From Planctomycetota bacterium (lineage in GTDB: Bacteria; Planctomycetota; UBA11346), in contig JACDGQ010000116.1 in assembly GCA_013821615.1 (NCBI GenBank), positions 1-8,225 of the forward strand: a DNA stretch of 8,225 nt, given 5' to 3'. Position numbers and translations under genes: made by a program. Each line of letters begins with the position of its first letter. The stretch's first letter is position 1. This document shows, one piece after another, positions 1 to 5,210 of this stretch. The notes below the pieces were generated by a model. The model was not told the DNA's origin, ran no database searches, and worked only from the letters and a program-made list of their open reading frames with translations.

Positions 1-1454
1 ATGTCGGGGCGCAGGTGGTGGTCGACGTTGGTGAGCTGGATGCGGGCGCGGACGCTGCGGGTATCGGCATTGAGGTACGGATAGAGGTAGTCGATGGTCC
101 CGCTGAAGGTCTCGCCAGGCGCGTAGGGCAGCGACACCGTCGCCGACTGGCCGACCGTGACCACGGCGATGTCGGTCTCGAAGATCTCGGCCAGGACCCA
201 GATGCGGTCGATGGGCGCGATGCGGAAGAGCCGCTGGCCCGGCATCACCGCCGCGCCCTGCACGATGTCCTTGGCGATCAGGTACCCCGAGGCCGGGGCG
301 ACGATGACCTGGTCCTTCTGCGCGCCTTTCGCGCGGATCTCGTTGATCTGGGCGTCGTCGAGGTCCCAGAGCCGCAGGCGTTCCTGGGCGGCTTCGAGGA
401 TGCCACCACCGACCGCCGTGGCGGTGGTCGGCTGCGCGTGGAGCATCTGCAGGTATTCCTGCTCAGCCGCGTAGAGCTCAGGACTGTACAGGGTGAAGAG
501 CGGTCGACCCTTCTCGACGAATGCCCCGGTGGTGTCGGCGATGAGCTTGGTGACCCAGCCACCGACCTTGAGGCTGACGTCGGAATATCCGGACTCGTCG
601 TAGGCGACATGGCCGACCGCATGGACCACGATGCGCATCGGCTGCCTGGTGACGGCGGCGGTGCGGATGCCGATCAGCTGGCGGCGCGACTCGTCCACCA
701 TGATCTCCCCTGAGGCGACCTGCTCCTTGGTCACCGGAATCAGATCCATGCTGCAGATGGGGCAGCTGCCGGGCGTCTGCATCTTCACCGCGGGGTGCAT
801 GGAGCAGGTGTAGAAGGCGATGTCCTTGGCGCCGCCGGGGCTCATCGCCGCGTGCGGGGCGGCGTGCTCATCGGCCATCCAGGTGGTGGTCGTCCCGCAG
901 GTGGACATCATCGTGCCCATGTAGGGGTTGCTCTTGGTCGCGGTTCCCTGGATCCACTTCTTGTAACCCTTGGTCATCGGGCAGCTGAAGACGAAATGCC
1001 CTTTCTGCAGGCGGGGCTCGCCTTCGGCGATAGCGACCAGGGCGTGGCTGATGGTGGCGAAGTGCTCGCGCGCATCCTCCAGCGAGGCGGCGGCGGCGAG
1101 ATGCCCGCCTTGCGCCAAGGCGGTGACGACCATCTCCGCGGCGGGATGATCGGCCGGCAGGGCCAGCTTGGCGGCGGTCAAAGCCGCGGTCAGCGCCTGC
1201 GCATCTGCGGCCACTCCCGGAAGCTGGTCCAGCGCCAGGTGATCGCGGAGGCGGTCGTAGGCCGCATACACCTGCTCGAGCGGCATGAGCGCGGCATCCG
1301 GCACGGGCATGGGCTTGCTCATGGCCTGCTCGCTGGCGCTGACCGCGCCAGGGAACGGACGGCTGCTGCCGGTGTGGACGCTCCAGCCGAGCAGGAGCGA
1401 ACTTGCCGCAGCGAGAGTGGCGACGATGGCGGTGAGCTTCACGGTGGTGTTCAT
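1..1454 (-). CDS. CusB-like RND efflux periplasmic adaptor with DUF3347-like and heavy-metal-binding domains (C-terminus off left edge)
   Basis: Membrane-fusion (adaptor) subunit of a heavy-metal RND efflux system, which would link the inner-membrane pump to the outer-membrane factor in the periplasm. About 484 codons are visible, open to the left edge with no stop. Residues 1-30 form a signal peptide or anchor. Residues about 45-195 resemble DUF3347, with FSCPM (C158, M160), NPYMG (176-180) and STCG (C186). Residues 214-240 are a heavy-metal-binding domain: YTCSMHP at 215-221, then C231-P-I-C234 and SMDLIP. The usual G before MD is S here. The adaptor core follows, with FTLYSPELYAAEQEYL typical of CusB, a lipoyl/barrel region, and a YLYPYLNADTRSVRVR stretch near the edge. 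The start is fixed by an ATGA overlap with the upstream outer-membrane gene and by GGAG 7 nt before the ATG. The metal-binding domain favours Cu(I)/Ag(I) over Zn/Co, by family knowledge. A cusA-like gene is expected beyond the left edge. Confidence 0.93.
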   Translation of the reverse strand, partial: MNTTVKLTAIVATLAAASSLLLGWSVHTGSSRPFPGAVSASEQAMSKPMPVPDAALMPLEQVYAAYDRLRDHLALDQLPGVAADAQALTAALTAAKLALPADHPAAEMVVTALAQGGHLAAAASLEDAREHFATISHALVAIAEGEPRLQKGHFVFSCPMTKGYKKWIQGTATKSNPYMGTMMSTCGTTTTWMADEHAAPHAAMSPGGAKDIAFYTCSMHPAVKMQTPGSCPICSMDLIPVTKEQVASGEIMVDESRRQLIGIRTAAVTRQPMRIVVHAVGHVAYDESGYSDVSLKVGGWVTKLIADTTGAFVEKGRPLFTLYSPELYAAEQEYLQMLHAQPTTATAVGGGILEAAQERLRLWDLDDAQINEIRAKGAQKDQVIVAPASGYLIAKDIVQGAAVMPGQRLFRIAPIDRIWVLAEIFETDIAVVTVGQSATVSLPYAPGETFSGTIDYLYPYLNADTRSVRARIQLTNVDHHLRPD

Positions 1455-2857
1455 GGGGTGGCTCCAGCCGGGGCGGGTATGGGGAGGCGTCCGATGGCAC
1501 GGATGAGCGAGGCGCGACGACGGGAAACGTCGGTCAGGGCCTGCTGGTACCTGAGCTCGGCGCCGAGGCGCGCGCGCGTCGCGGTGATGATCACCTCGAA
1601 CGTCGTGCGGTTGGCGGCGAATGCGGTGCGTGCGGCGTCGCTGCGATTGGTGAGTGCCGGCAGCAGCTGATCGTGGATCACGGTCGCGATGGACTCGGCC
1701 GCGGTCAGGCGACGGATGGCTTCCGCCACCTCCACGCGGATGTCCCGCTCCATGTGCTCGCGTTCGAGATGCGCCTGGGTGAGCTGGGCATGGGCCTCAT
1801 CGATGCCGCCGCGCAGGCGGTCGCCATGCACCGGCAGCGCCACTGCGACGCCCAGGCCATAGCGATACTCGCGCTGGTCCCACAGTGAGCTGTAGGTGCC
1901 AGAGACCGTGACATCGGGCCGGTACTGGCGCTCGGCCAGCACCAGCGAGGAATCCGCGCGGCGCGCCCGTGCGTCGACCGCGCCGAGCTCCGGCCGTTCC
2001 CGCACCGCGATCTCCTGCAAGGCCGCGCTCTCGGCTCCTGGCGTGGCCACGGCCTCATCCCCCGGGACCGGCAGCGGAGCGTCGATCGGGAGGCGGTGCA
2101 GGAGTCCATTGAGCTGGGTGATGGCGACATCCCGATCGGCGGTCGCCAGGATCAGTTCCTGCTGGAGCTCGGCCGCCTCGGCGTCGGCCATCAGCGCATC
2201 CTGGATCGACGCGCTGCCATTCGCGACGTGGGCCTGGGCGCTCGCCTTCAGGTCGACGACCACCTGGGCCTGGCGGGCGATGATCGCCAGGGATCGGACC
2301 GCGAGGCCGTAGTCGTCGAAGAGTTGCGACGCCATCATCCCGAGCCGCAGCCGGACGGACTGGTAATCCGCACGCGCGGCATCGGCCTCTGCCAGGGTGA
2401 TTTCGCCCTGCAGGTCGAGCTTGCCGCCGATGGGGATGCGCTGGCTGATCTCGATCTCCTGGCCGTAGTGGACACCAGCGCCAATGCTCCTGGGGTAGGT
2501 GCGGTAGGAGAGCATCGGGTCATCCCAGGCCGTCTGCTGGGGATACCGGGAGAGCGCTGCGAGCCATCCGGCGCGCGCGGCCGCGATGCCGGGATTGCGC
2601 TGGAGCACGACCCGGATGAGCGCCGACCGTTCGAGGGTCGGACTGGCGACCAGCGCTGGCAGTGCATCCGTCGGCGACGCAGGTGCTGCGGACCCGGTCG
2701 CCATGTCGGGCATGGAGGACACGGATGCGCTCAGTTCGAGGTCGGCACGCTGGTGCCTGTAGCCAGTTCCATCAGCGGAGGAGGAGCAGCCGCTGAGGAT
2801 CGCCAGCAGGGCGATCCCAGATGGCGCAAGGAACAATGAAGACGGTCGCTGGTGCAT
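1451..2857 (-). CDS. TolC/CusC-like outer-membrane efflux lipoprotein
   Basis: Outer-membrane channel of the tripartite metal efflux pump (OEP family), 468 aa, near the usual CusC/CzcC length. Residues 1-23 are a lipoprotein signal with lipobox LSGC (acylated Cys24). A Ser/Ala-rich linker follows, then two helical OEP repeats at roughly 75-270 and 285-460. They contain the family-typical IEISQRIPIGGKLDLQGE after a VHYGQ segment, and later YGLGVAVALPV in the second half. The open frame extends to 3091, but that extension has no signal peptide. The ATG at 2857 is preceded by AGAAGGA at good spacing and gives a textbook lipoprotein start. The stop codon TGA overlaps the ATG of the adaptor gene (ATGA), implying translational coupling. 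It is separated by 230 nt from the upstream small gene, so it may have its own promoter or leader. Confidence 0.93.
   Translation of the reverse strand: MHQRPSSLFLAPSGIALLAILSGCSSSADGTGYRHQRADLELSASVSSMPDMATGSAAPASPTDALPALVASPTLERSALIRVVLQRNPGIAAARAGWLAALSRYPQQTAWDDPMLSYRTYPRSIGAGVHYGQEIEISQRIPIGGKLDLQGEITLAEADAARADYQSVRLRLGMMASQLFDDYGLAVRSLAIIARQAQVVVDLKASAQAHVANGSASIQDALMADAEAAELQQELILATADRDVAITQLNGLLHRLPIDAPLPVPGDEAVATPGAESAALQEIAVRERPELGAVDARARRADSSLVLAERQYRPDVTVSGTYSSLWDQREYRYGLGVAVALPVHGDRLRGGIDEAHAQLTQAHLEREHMERDIRVEVAEAIRRLTAAESIATVIHDQLLPALTNRSDAARTAFAANRTTFEVIITATRARLGAELRYQQALTDVSRRRASLIRAIGRLPIPAPAGATP
1462..1465 (-). promoter_or_regulatory. Ribosome binding site of the adaptor gene inside the channel gene
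   Basis: GGAG, 7 nt upstream of the adaptor ATG and lying within the last codons of the outer-membrane channel gene. Together with the ATGA stop/start overlap it fixes the adaptor start and supports coupled translation. Confidence 0.7.
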
Positions 2858-2865
2858 GTGGGCAA

Positions 2866-2872
2866 TCCTTCT
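2866..2872 (-). promoter_or_regulatory. Ribosome binding site deciding the channel-protein start
   Basis: AGAAGGA, with 8 nt between it and the ATG at 2857. It decides between that start and the longer open frame beginning at 3091, which lacks a signal sequence and would read through the leader hairpins. Confidence 0.75.
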
Positions 2873-2942
2873 GGAAGATCCGTCAGGCCGAAGTCGGGAG
2901 CACACCTGCAGCGCACATCCTGCACGGAGGCAATGATGTGAT

Positions 2943-2963
2943 CGCCAGGCCCGATGCCTGGCG
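2943..2963 (-). other. Perfect 8-bp hairpin in the leader of the channel gene
   Basis: Arms CGCCAGGC (2943-2950) and GCCTGGCG (2956-2963) are exact reverse complements around a 5-nt loop. It lies about 85 nt upstream of the channel ATG, in the 230-nt gap after P1. No run of T follows on the minus strand, so it is not a classic intrinsic terminator. It could be an mRNA-stabilising or processing structure, an attenuator element, or an operator. The structure is seen directly; any role is inference. Confidence 0.5.
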
Positions 2964-3046
2964 TCGACGCGTTCAGGTTGCGGATGGGGGATACGCCGAC
3001 GCCTCTTCTGGGAAGAAGCCGGGCGACTTGTGAGCAGAGACGGTGC

Positions 3047-3086
3047 GGCCAAGCGCCCCCCGGGCGCTGCGGCACATGTATTGGCC
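3047..3086 (-). terminator. Nested GC-rich stem-loop just after the P1 stop, terminator-like without a U-tract
   Basis: The inner stem AGCGCCC (3052-3058) / GGGCGCT (3062-3068) has a 3-nt loop. It sits inside outer arms GGCCAA (3047-3052) / TTGGCC (3081-3086); the two stems share one base and a 12-nt bulge lies on one side. It begins two nt beyond the P1 stop codon. There is no U-run, so Rho-independent termination in the strict sense is uncertain. Partial termination or protection of the P1 message from 3' decay is equally possible. Confidence 0.4.
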
Positions 3087-3087
3087 G

Positions 3088-3501
3088 TCAAATCACGTAG
3101 GAGCAGTACCGCTGGAAAAGCTGCGGCGACGGCGGTGCTTCAGATACTGGCTGTCGATGTGCCACCGTGGCACGGCGATGCCGTGCGCACAGATCGATCA
3201 CGATGGGGCCGTCCGCGAACCGGTCGAACGCAGCGATGACGGCCAGCCCATCAGGTGGGATGCACGACGTGACGGCGACCTGCTGATCCGGGTGGTCGGG
3301 GAGGATGATCACGGTGCAGCAGCCATCGTCATGGGTGGTGCAGGATGGATCTGCGTGGGGGAGCGCGGGCTGCGCCGCCTGGCAACAGCAGGTCGCGTGT
3401 AGCGCGCCGTCCATGTGGCACTGGTACCATCGGCCACTCGGCAGTGCTGCGGCCAAGGCCACGAGCACCGCGCAGATCAGGAGTGGAAGGCGGTGGATCA
3501 T
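3088..3501 (-). CDS. P1: Cys/His-rich small secreted or membrane-anchored protein, putative metal binder, paralogue of P2
   Basis: Not a family I recognise. It has 137 aa. Residues 1-21 are a hydrophobic export signal or membrane anchor. The motif YQCHMDG at 26-32 follows, then CCC at 38-40, C54, C61-C62, C80, C105 and C133, with H29, H35, H49, H57 and H70 between. The C-terminus ends PPSPQLFQRYCSYVI. It aligns over its whole length with P2 (135 aa): Y-x-C-x-M-D-G, CCC, GCC, HP[DE]Q, P-x-DG-[LF]-A and RYCS all match in order. Start ATG at 3501 places the first motif Cys at residue 28 (27 in P2), although the Shine-Dalgarno is weak (AGG). Clustered soft ligands and position just before a Cus-type efflux pair suggest binding of Cu(I)/Ag(I) outside the cytoplasm (inference). 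Disulfide-rich structural protein is the alternative. Confidence 0.75.
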   Translation of the reverse strand: MIHRLPLLICAVLVALAAALPSGRWYQCHMDGALHATCCCQAAQPALPHADPSCTTHDDGCCTVIILPDHPDQQVAVTSCIPPDGLAVIAAFDRFADGPIVIDLCARHRRATVAHRQPVSEAPPSPQLFQRYCSYVI

Positions 3502-3628
3502 GGCGCTGCCTGGAAACTAGCCGGTGACGCGGAAAGGGAAATGCGGGGACGGTACGTGGAAGTGATGCACGGATTGACCAACCTGGGAATGCACCAGCGG
3601 CAGGTGCGGCACCTCAGCATACCCTGCC

Positions 3629-3645
3629 TGGGATCGAGAATCCCA
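3629..3645 (-). other. 6-bp hairpin in the gap between G1 and P1
   Basis: TGGGAT (3629-3634) and ATCCCA (3640-3645) are exact reverse complements around a 5-nt loop. With the 3650-3674 stem it makes two consecutive hairpins downstream of the G1 stop. No U-tract follows, and the role is unknown. Confidence 0.35.
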
Positions 3646-3649
3646 ACGA

Positions 3650-3674
3650 GAGTACGCTGAGGCGCCTCGTACTC
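3650..3674 (-). terminator. 7-bp inverted repeat overlapping the G1 stop codon
   Basis: GAGTACG (3650-3656) pairs exactly with CGTACTC (3668-3674). The loop contains the palindrome AGGCGCCT. The stem overlaps two bases of the G1 stop codon (3673-3675). No T-run follows on the minus strand, so this may be a 3'-end stabiliser or weak terminator rather than a canonical one. Confidence 0.35.
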
Positions 3675-4017
3675 ACAGGCCGCGACGGGTCGGTCCACCC
3701 TTGGGACCGATCGGGCGCGTCAGGTCCTGAGCGACCGCAGGGCGATCCGAGAGCGAGGCGGGCGCGGTCCAGCGCGGGAAGGCCCTGCTCTGGTGGGCAT
3801 CACCCTTGGCGAGGGGAGCGCTGTCCGCTCCGCCTTCGACCGCGAAGCCCTGGGCGACGCCAGTGCCCTGGCTGACGATCGGGACGACCTTGCGGGTATC
3901 GCCGCCTTTGGGCCCGATGTACGACGAGGCGGATGCATCGGCCGCAGTGATGCTGACTATGGCCATCACGCTCAGGACGGCGGCGCTGGCAAAACGGGAG
4001 ATGTTCGAGATCGACAT
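3673..4017 (-). CDS. G1: small secreted protein with IGPKGG motif at both ends, paralogue of G2
   Basis: Unrecognised family, 114 aa. Residues 1 to about 28-30 form a Sec-type signal (MSISNISR, hydrophobic core, then AADASA). The predicted mature chain, about 85 aa, opens with IGPKGGDTRK (34-43) and closes with RPIGPKGGPTRRGL (101-114). Between them lie a VAQGF-VEGG stretch, AKGDAHQ, the conserved AFPRW and a DRPAVAQDLT segment. There is no Cys and hardly any His, so direct metal binding like P1/P2 is not suggested. Start ATG 4017 follows AGAGGAA and begins the signal peptide; the frame is open for 52 codons further upstream, without a signal sequence. The nearest gene upstream is G2, 197 nt away. 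Strong synonymous-only divergence from G2 at the 3' end shows it is truly translated and under selection. Confidence 0.82.
   Translation of the reverse strand: MSISNISRFASAAVLSVMAIVSITAADASASSYIGPKGGDTRKVVPIVSQGTGVAQGFAVEGGADSAPLAKGDAHQSRAFPRWTAPASLSDRPAVAQDLTRPIGPKGGPTRRGL
3676..3747 (-). repeat. Homologous 24-codon C-terminal block, copy in G1
   Basis: Aligned without gaps to 4218-4289 in G2: 63 of 72 bases are identical and all 9 differences are synonymous third-codon-position changes. The encoded 24 residues are identical. This is an old duplication kept by protein-level selection rather than a recent DNA repeat. Confidence 0.9.
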
Positions 4018-4023
4018 GGGATA

Positions 4024-4030
4024 TTCCTCT
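4024..4030 (-). promoter_or_regulatory. Ribosome binding site of G1
   Basis: AGAGGAA, GAGG core 8 nt before the ATG at 4017. The same context (GCAGAGGAAT) precedes G2 at identical spacing, which settles the start of both genes. Confidence 0.8.
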
Positions 4031-4214
4031 GCGGTTGTGCGGTTGGATTGGGATGGCCGACCGTCGGGAGACGTTCGGCGGGATGGCAGGAAGATGGACG
4101 GAAAGGGCACTGGTGCGCTTGGGAACTGGGTAGTTTTCCACGCGGGTGGCCAGTCGCTGGCGCGGGTCCCCATTGCTCGGCAGCCCGAACGGAGAGGGCC
4201 AGCGTGCGGTGGAT

Positions 4215-4553
4215 CTACAGCCCGCGGCGGGTCGGCCCGCCCTTGGGTCCGATCGGGCGCGTCAGATCCTGGGCGACCGCTGGGCGGTCTGTCAGGGTCA
4301 CGGGCGCGGACCAGCGCGGGAACGCCTTCCCCTGATGGGAGTCGCCCTTGGCGATGGCATGCGCATCGCCTTCGACCACGAAGCCCTGTGCCGGCGCATG
4401 GTCCGCCTGGGTGGTCGGGACGCCCTTGCGGGTGTCACCGCCCTTGGGTCCGATGAAGGCGGTGGAAGACGCATCGGCTGCAACCACGGTGGCCGTGGCG
4501 AGTGAACTCAGGATGACGGCGGTCACGACCTTGGAGATCATGGAGAACGACAT
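4215..4553 (-). CDS. G2: small secreted protein with IGPKGG motif at both ends, paralogue of G1
   Basis: Unrecognised family, 112 aa. A Sec-type signal (MSFSMISK, hydrophobic core, AADASS) occupies residues 1 to about 29. IGPKGGDTRK lies at 34-43 and RPIGPKGGPTRRGL at 99-112. Between them are PAQGF-VEGD, AIAKGDSHQGKAFPRW and the segment DRPAVAQDLT. It aligns with G1 throughout with one two-residue gap; the last 24 residues are identical. There is no Cys. The ATG at 4553 follows AGAGGAA at 8-nt core spacing. An alternative in-frame ATG at 4643 overlaps the P2 stop as TGATG and would add 30 Ser/Pro-rich residues before the signal peptide, but it lacks a Shine-Dalgarno, so the shorter start is preferred. 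It lies 89 nt after P2, a likely co-transcribed neighbour. Confidence 0.82.
   Translation of the reverse strand: MSFSMISKVVTAVILSSLATATVVAADASSTAFIGPKGGDTRKGVPTTQADHAPAQGFVVEGDAHAIAKGDSHQGKAFPRWSAPVTLTDRPAVAQDLTRPIGPKGGPTRRGL
4218..4289 (-). repeat. Homologous 24-codon C-terminal block, copy in G2
   Basis: Partner of 3676-3747. Nine base differences in 72, all silent. The identity stops sharply upstream, where the proteins read S-D-R versus T-D-R and drift apart. Confidence 0.9.
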
Positions 4554-4559
4554 GGCGGA

Positions 4560-4566
4560 TTCCTCT
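4560..4566 (-). promoter_or_regulatory. Ribosome binding site of G2
   Basis: AGAGGAA with its GAGG core 8 nt before the ATG at 4553, matching the G1 site in sequence and spacing. Confidence 0.8.
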
Positions 4567-4642
4567 GCTGAAGAGTTGTTGGGTGATGACGATGACGGGC
4601 GGGAGCCGGGTGCGGCTCGCCAAGGATTGCCGTCAGGCGACA

Positions 4643-5050
4643 TCAGGTCAGCAGGGAACAATACCGGATATATGCGGGAGGATGAGTGGGCCTGGCGCTG
4701 AGATGGCACTGCGATGGGATATTCCAGGCGTGCGCAGTGCGAGCGGCGGGGTGCGCCGTCGTCAGGACCTGCGCGAACCCATCAGCCGGCAAGGCCGCGA
4801 CGAGGTCCGCAGCCGGAATCTGCTCGGGATGCTCGATCGTGACGTGGTGGATGTCGCAGCAGCCGCCAGGGCTCTGCGCCGTGGTGGCTAGGGACCCATC
4901 AGCGCACGCCGCGAGAGGTGACGGCACGTCGACACAACAGCAGGTCAGCCGGGTGTGGCCATCCATGGTGCAGGTGTAGGTGGTCCAGCCCTGCAGTCCG
5001 GAGAAGACCGCGACCATGAATCCGAGCACGATGGCGAGGAGCGGATGCAT
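4643..5050 (-). CDS. P2: Cys/His-rich small secreted or membrane-anchored protein, putative metal binder, paralogue of P1
   Basis: Not a family I recognise, 135 aa. Residues 1-21 are a hydrophobic export signal or anchor. They are followed by TTYTCTMDG (motif Y25, C27, M29), CCC at 37-39, C49, GGCC ending at C64-C65, IHH (68-69), HPEQ (74-77), ALPADGFA, C115-H116 and a terminal PPAYIRYCSLLT (C131). Every landmark matches P1 in order. The ATG at 5050 was chosen because it aligns the start and first motif Cys with P1; the frame is open further up to 5146, including an ATG at 5113. GGAG sits 12 nt from the chosen ATG, which is long; a CTG start one codon upstream would give better spacing. The YTC-x-M string echoes the YTCSM of the adaptor's metal-binding domain. 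A Cu(I)/Ag(I)-binding secreted role is inference. Confidence 0.75.
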   Translation of the reverse strand: MHPLLAIVLGFMVAVFSGLQGWTTYTCTMDGHTRLTCCCVDVPSPLAACADGSLATTAQSPGGCCDIHHVTIEHPEQIPAADLVAALPADGFAQVLTTAHPAARTAHAWNIPSQCHLSARPTHPPAYIRYCSLLT

Positions 5051-5128
5051 CAGAAGGTACCGCTCCTTTCCATACCCCGTTCTACGAACCGTGGGTGGAA
5101 GTGTTTGGGTCATCCTTTCATGCGGGAC

Positions 5129-5143
5129 CACTGGCTGCCAGTG
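5129..5143. promoter_or_regulatory. 15-bp perfect odd palindrome upstream of P2, candidate operator or RNA hairpin
   Basis: CACTGGC-T-GCCAGTG: 7-bp arms exact around one central base, or a 6-bp stem with a triloop in RNA. It lies in the 160-nt gap between the protease stop and P2, about 80 nt before the chosen P2 start. A GATACT string just upstream on the minus strand is a weak -10 candidate, but no convincing -35 is present. A repressor operator controlling the downstream block is possible but unproven. Confidence 0.35.
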
Positions 5144-5210
5144 CAAAGTATCGTGCCCACCGGAGGTTGGTGAGGAGGACGTTCATCCCCGCATGAGCTT
5201 GCACATCCGC

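Noticed and set aside
868..1500. Minus-strand open frame in another frame over the adaptor N-terminus
   Set aside because: The translation is Arg/Pro-rich without motifs, while the overlapping frame gives clear DUF3347-like and metal-binding motifs.
15..1670. Long plus-strand open frames opposite the adaptor and channel genes (15-713, 795-1670)
   Set aside because: They run antisense to strongly recognisable minus-strand proteins and give low-complexity Gly/Arg/Asp-rich translations with no domain, as expected for GC-rich shadow frames.
2858..3091. N-terminal extension of the channel protein to 3091
   Set aside because: The extension would bury the lipoprotein signal 78 residues inside the protein; the Shine-Dalgarno and lipobox support the ATG at 2857.
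4018..4173. Upstream extension of G1 to 4173
   Set aside because: It is Pro/Ser/Arg-rich, has no signal peptide, and precedes the well-placed AGAGGAA and a typical signal sequence starting at 4017.
4155..4204. CGCTGGC/GCCAGCG 7-bp inverted repeat after G2
   Set aside because: The loop is 36 nt and pairing of this length is common by chance in sequence this GC-rich; no U-tract.
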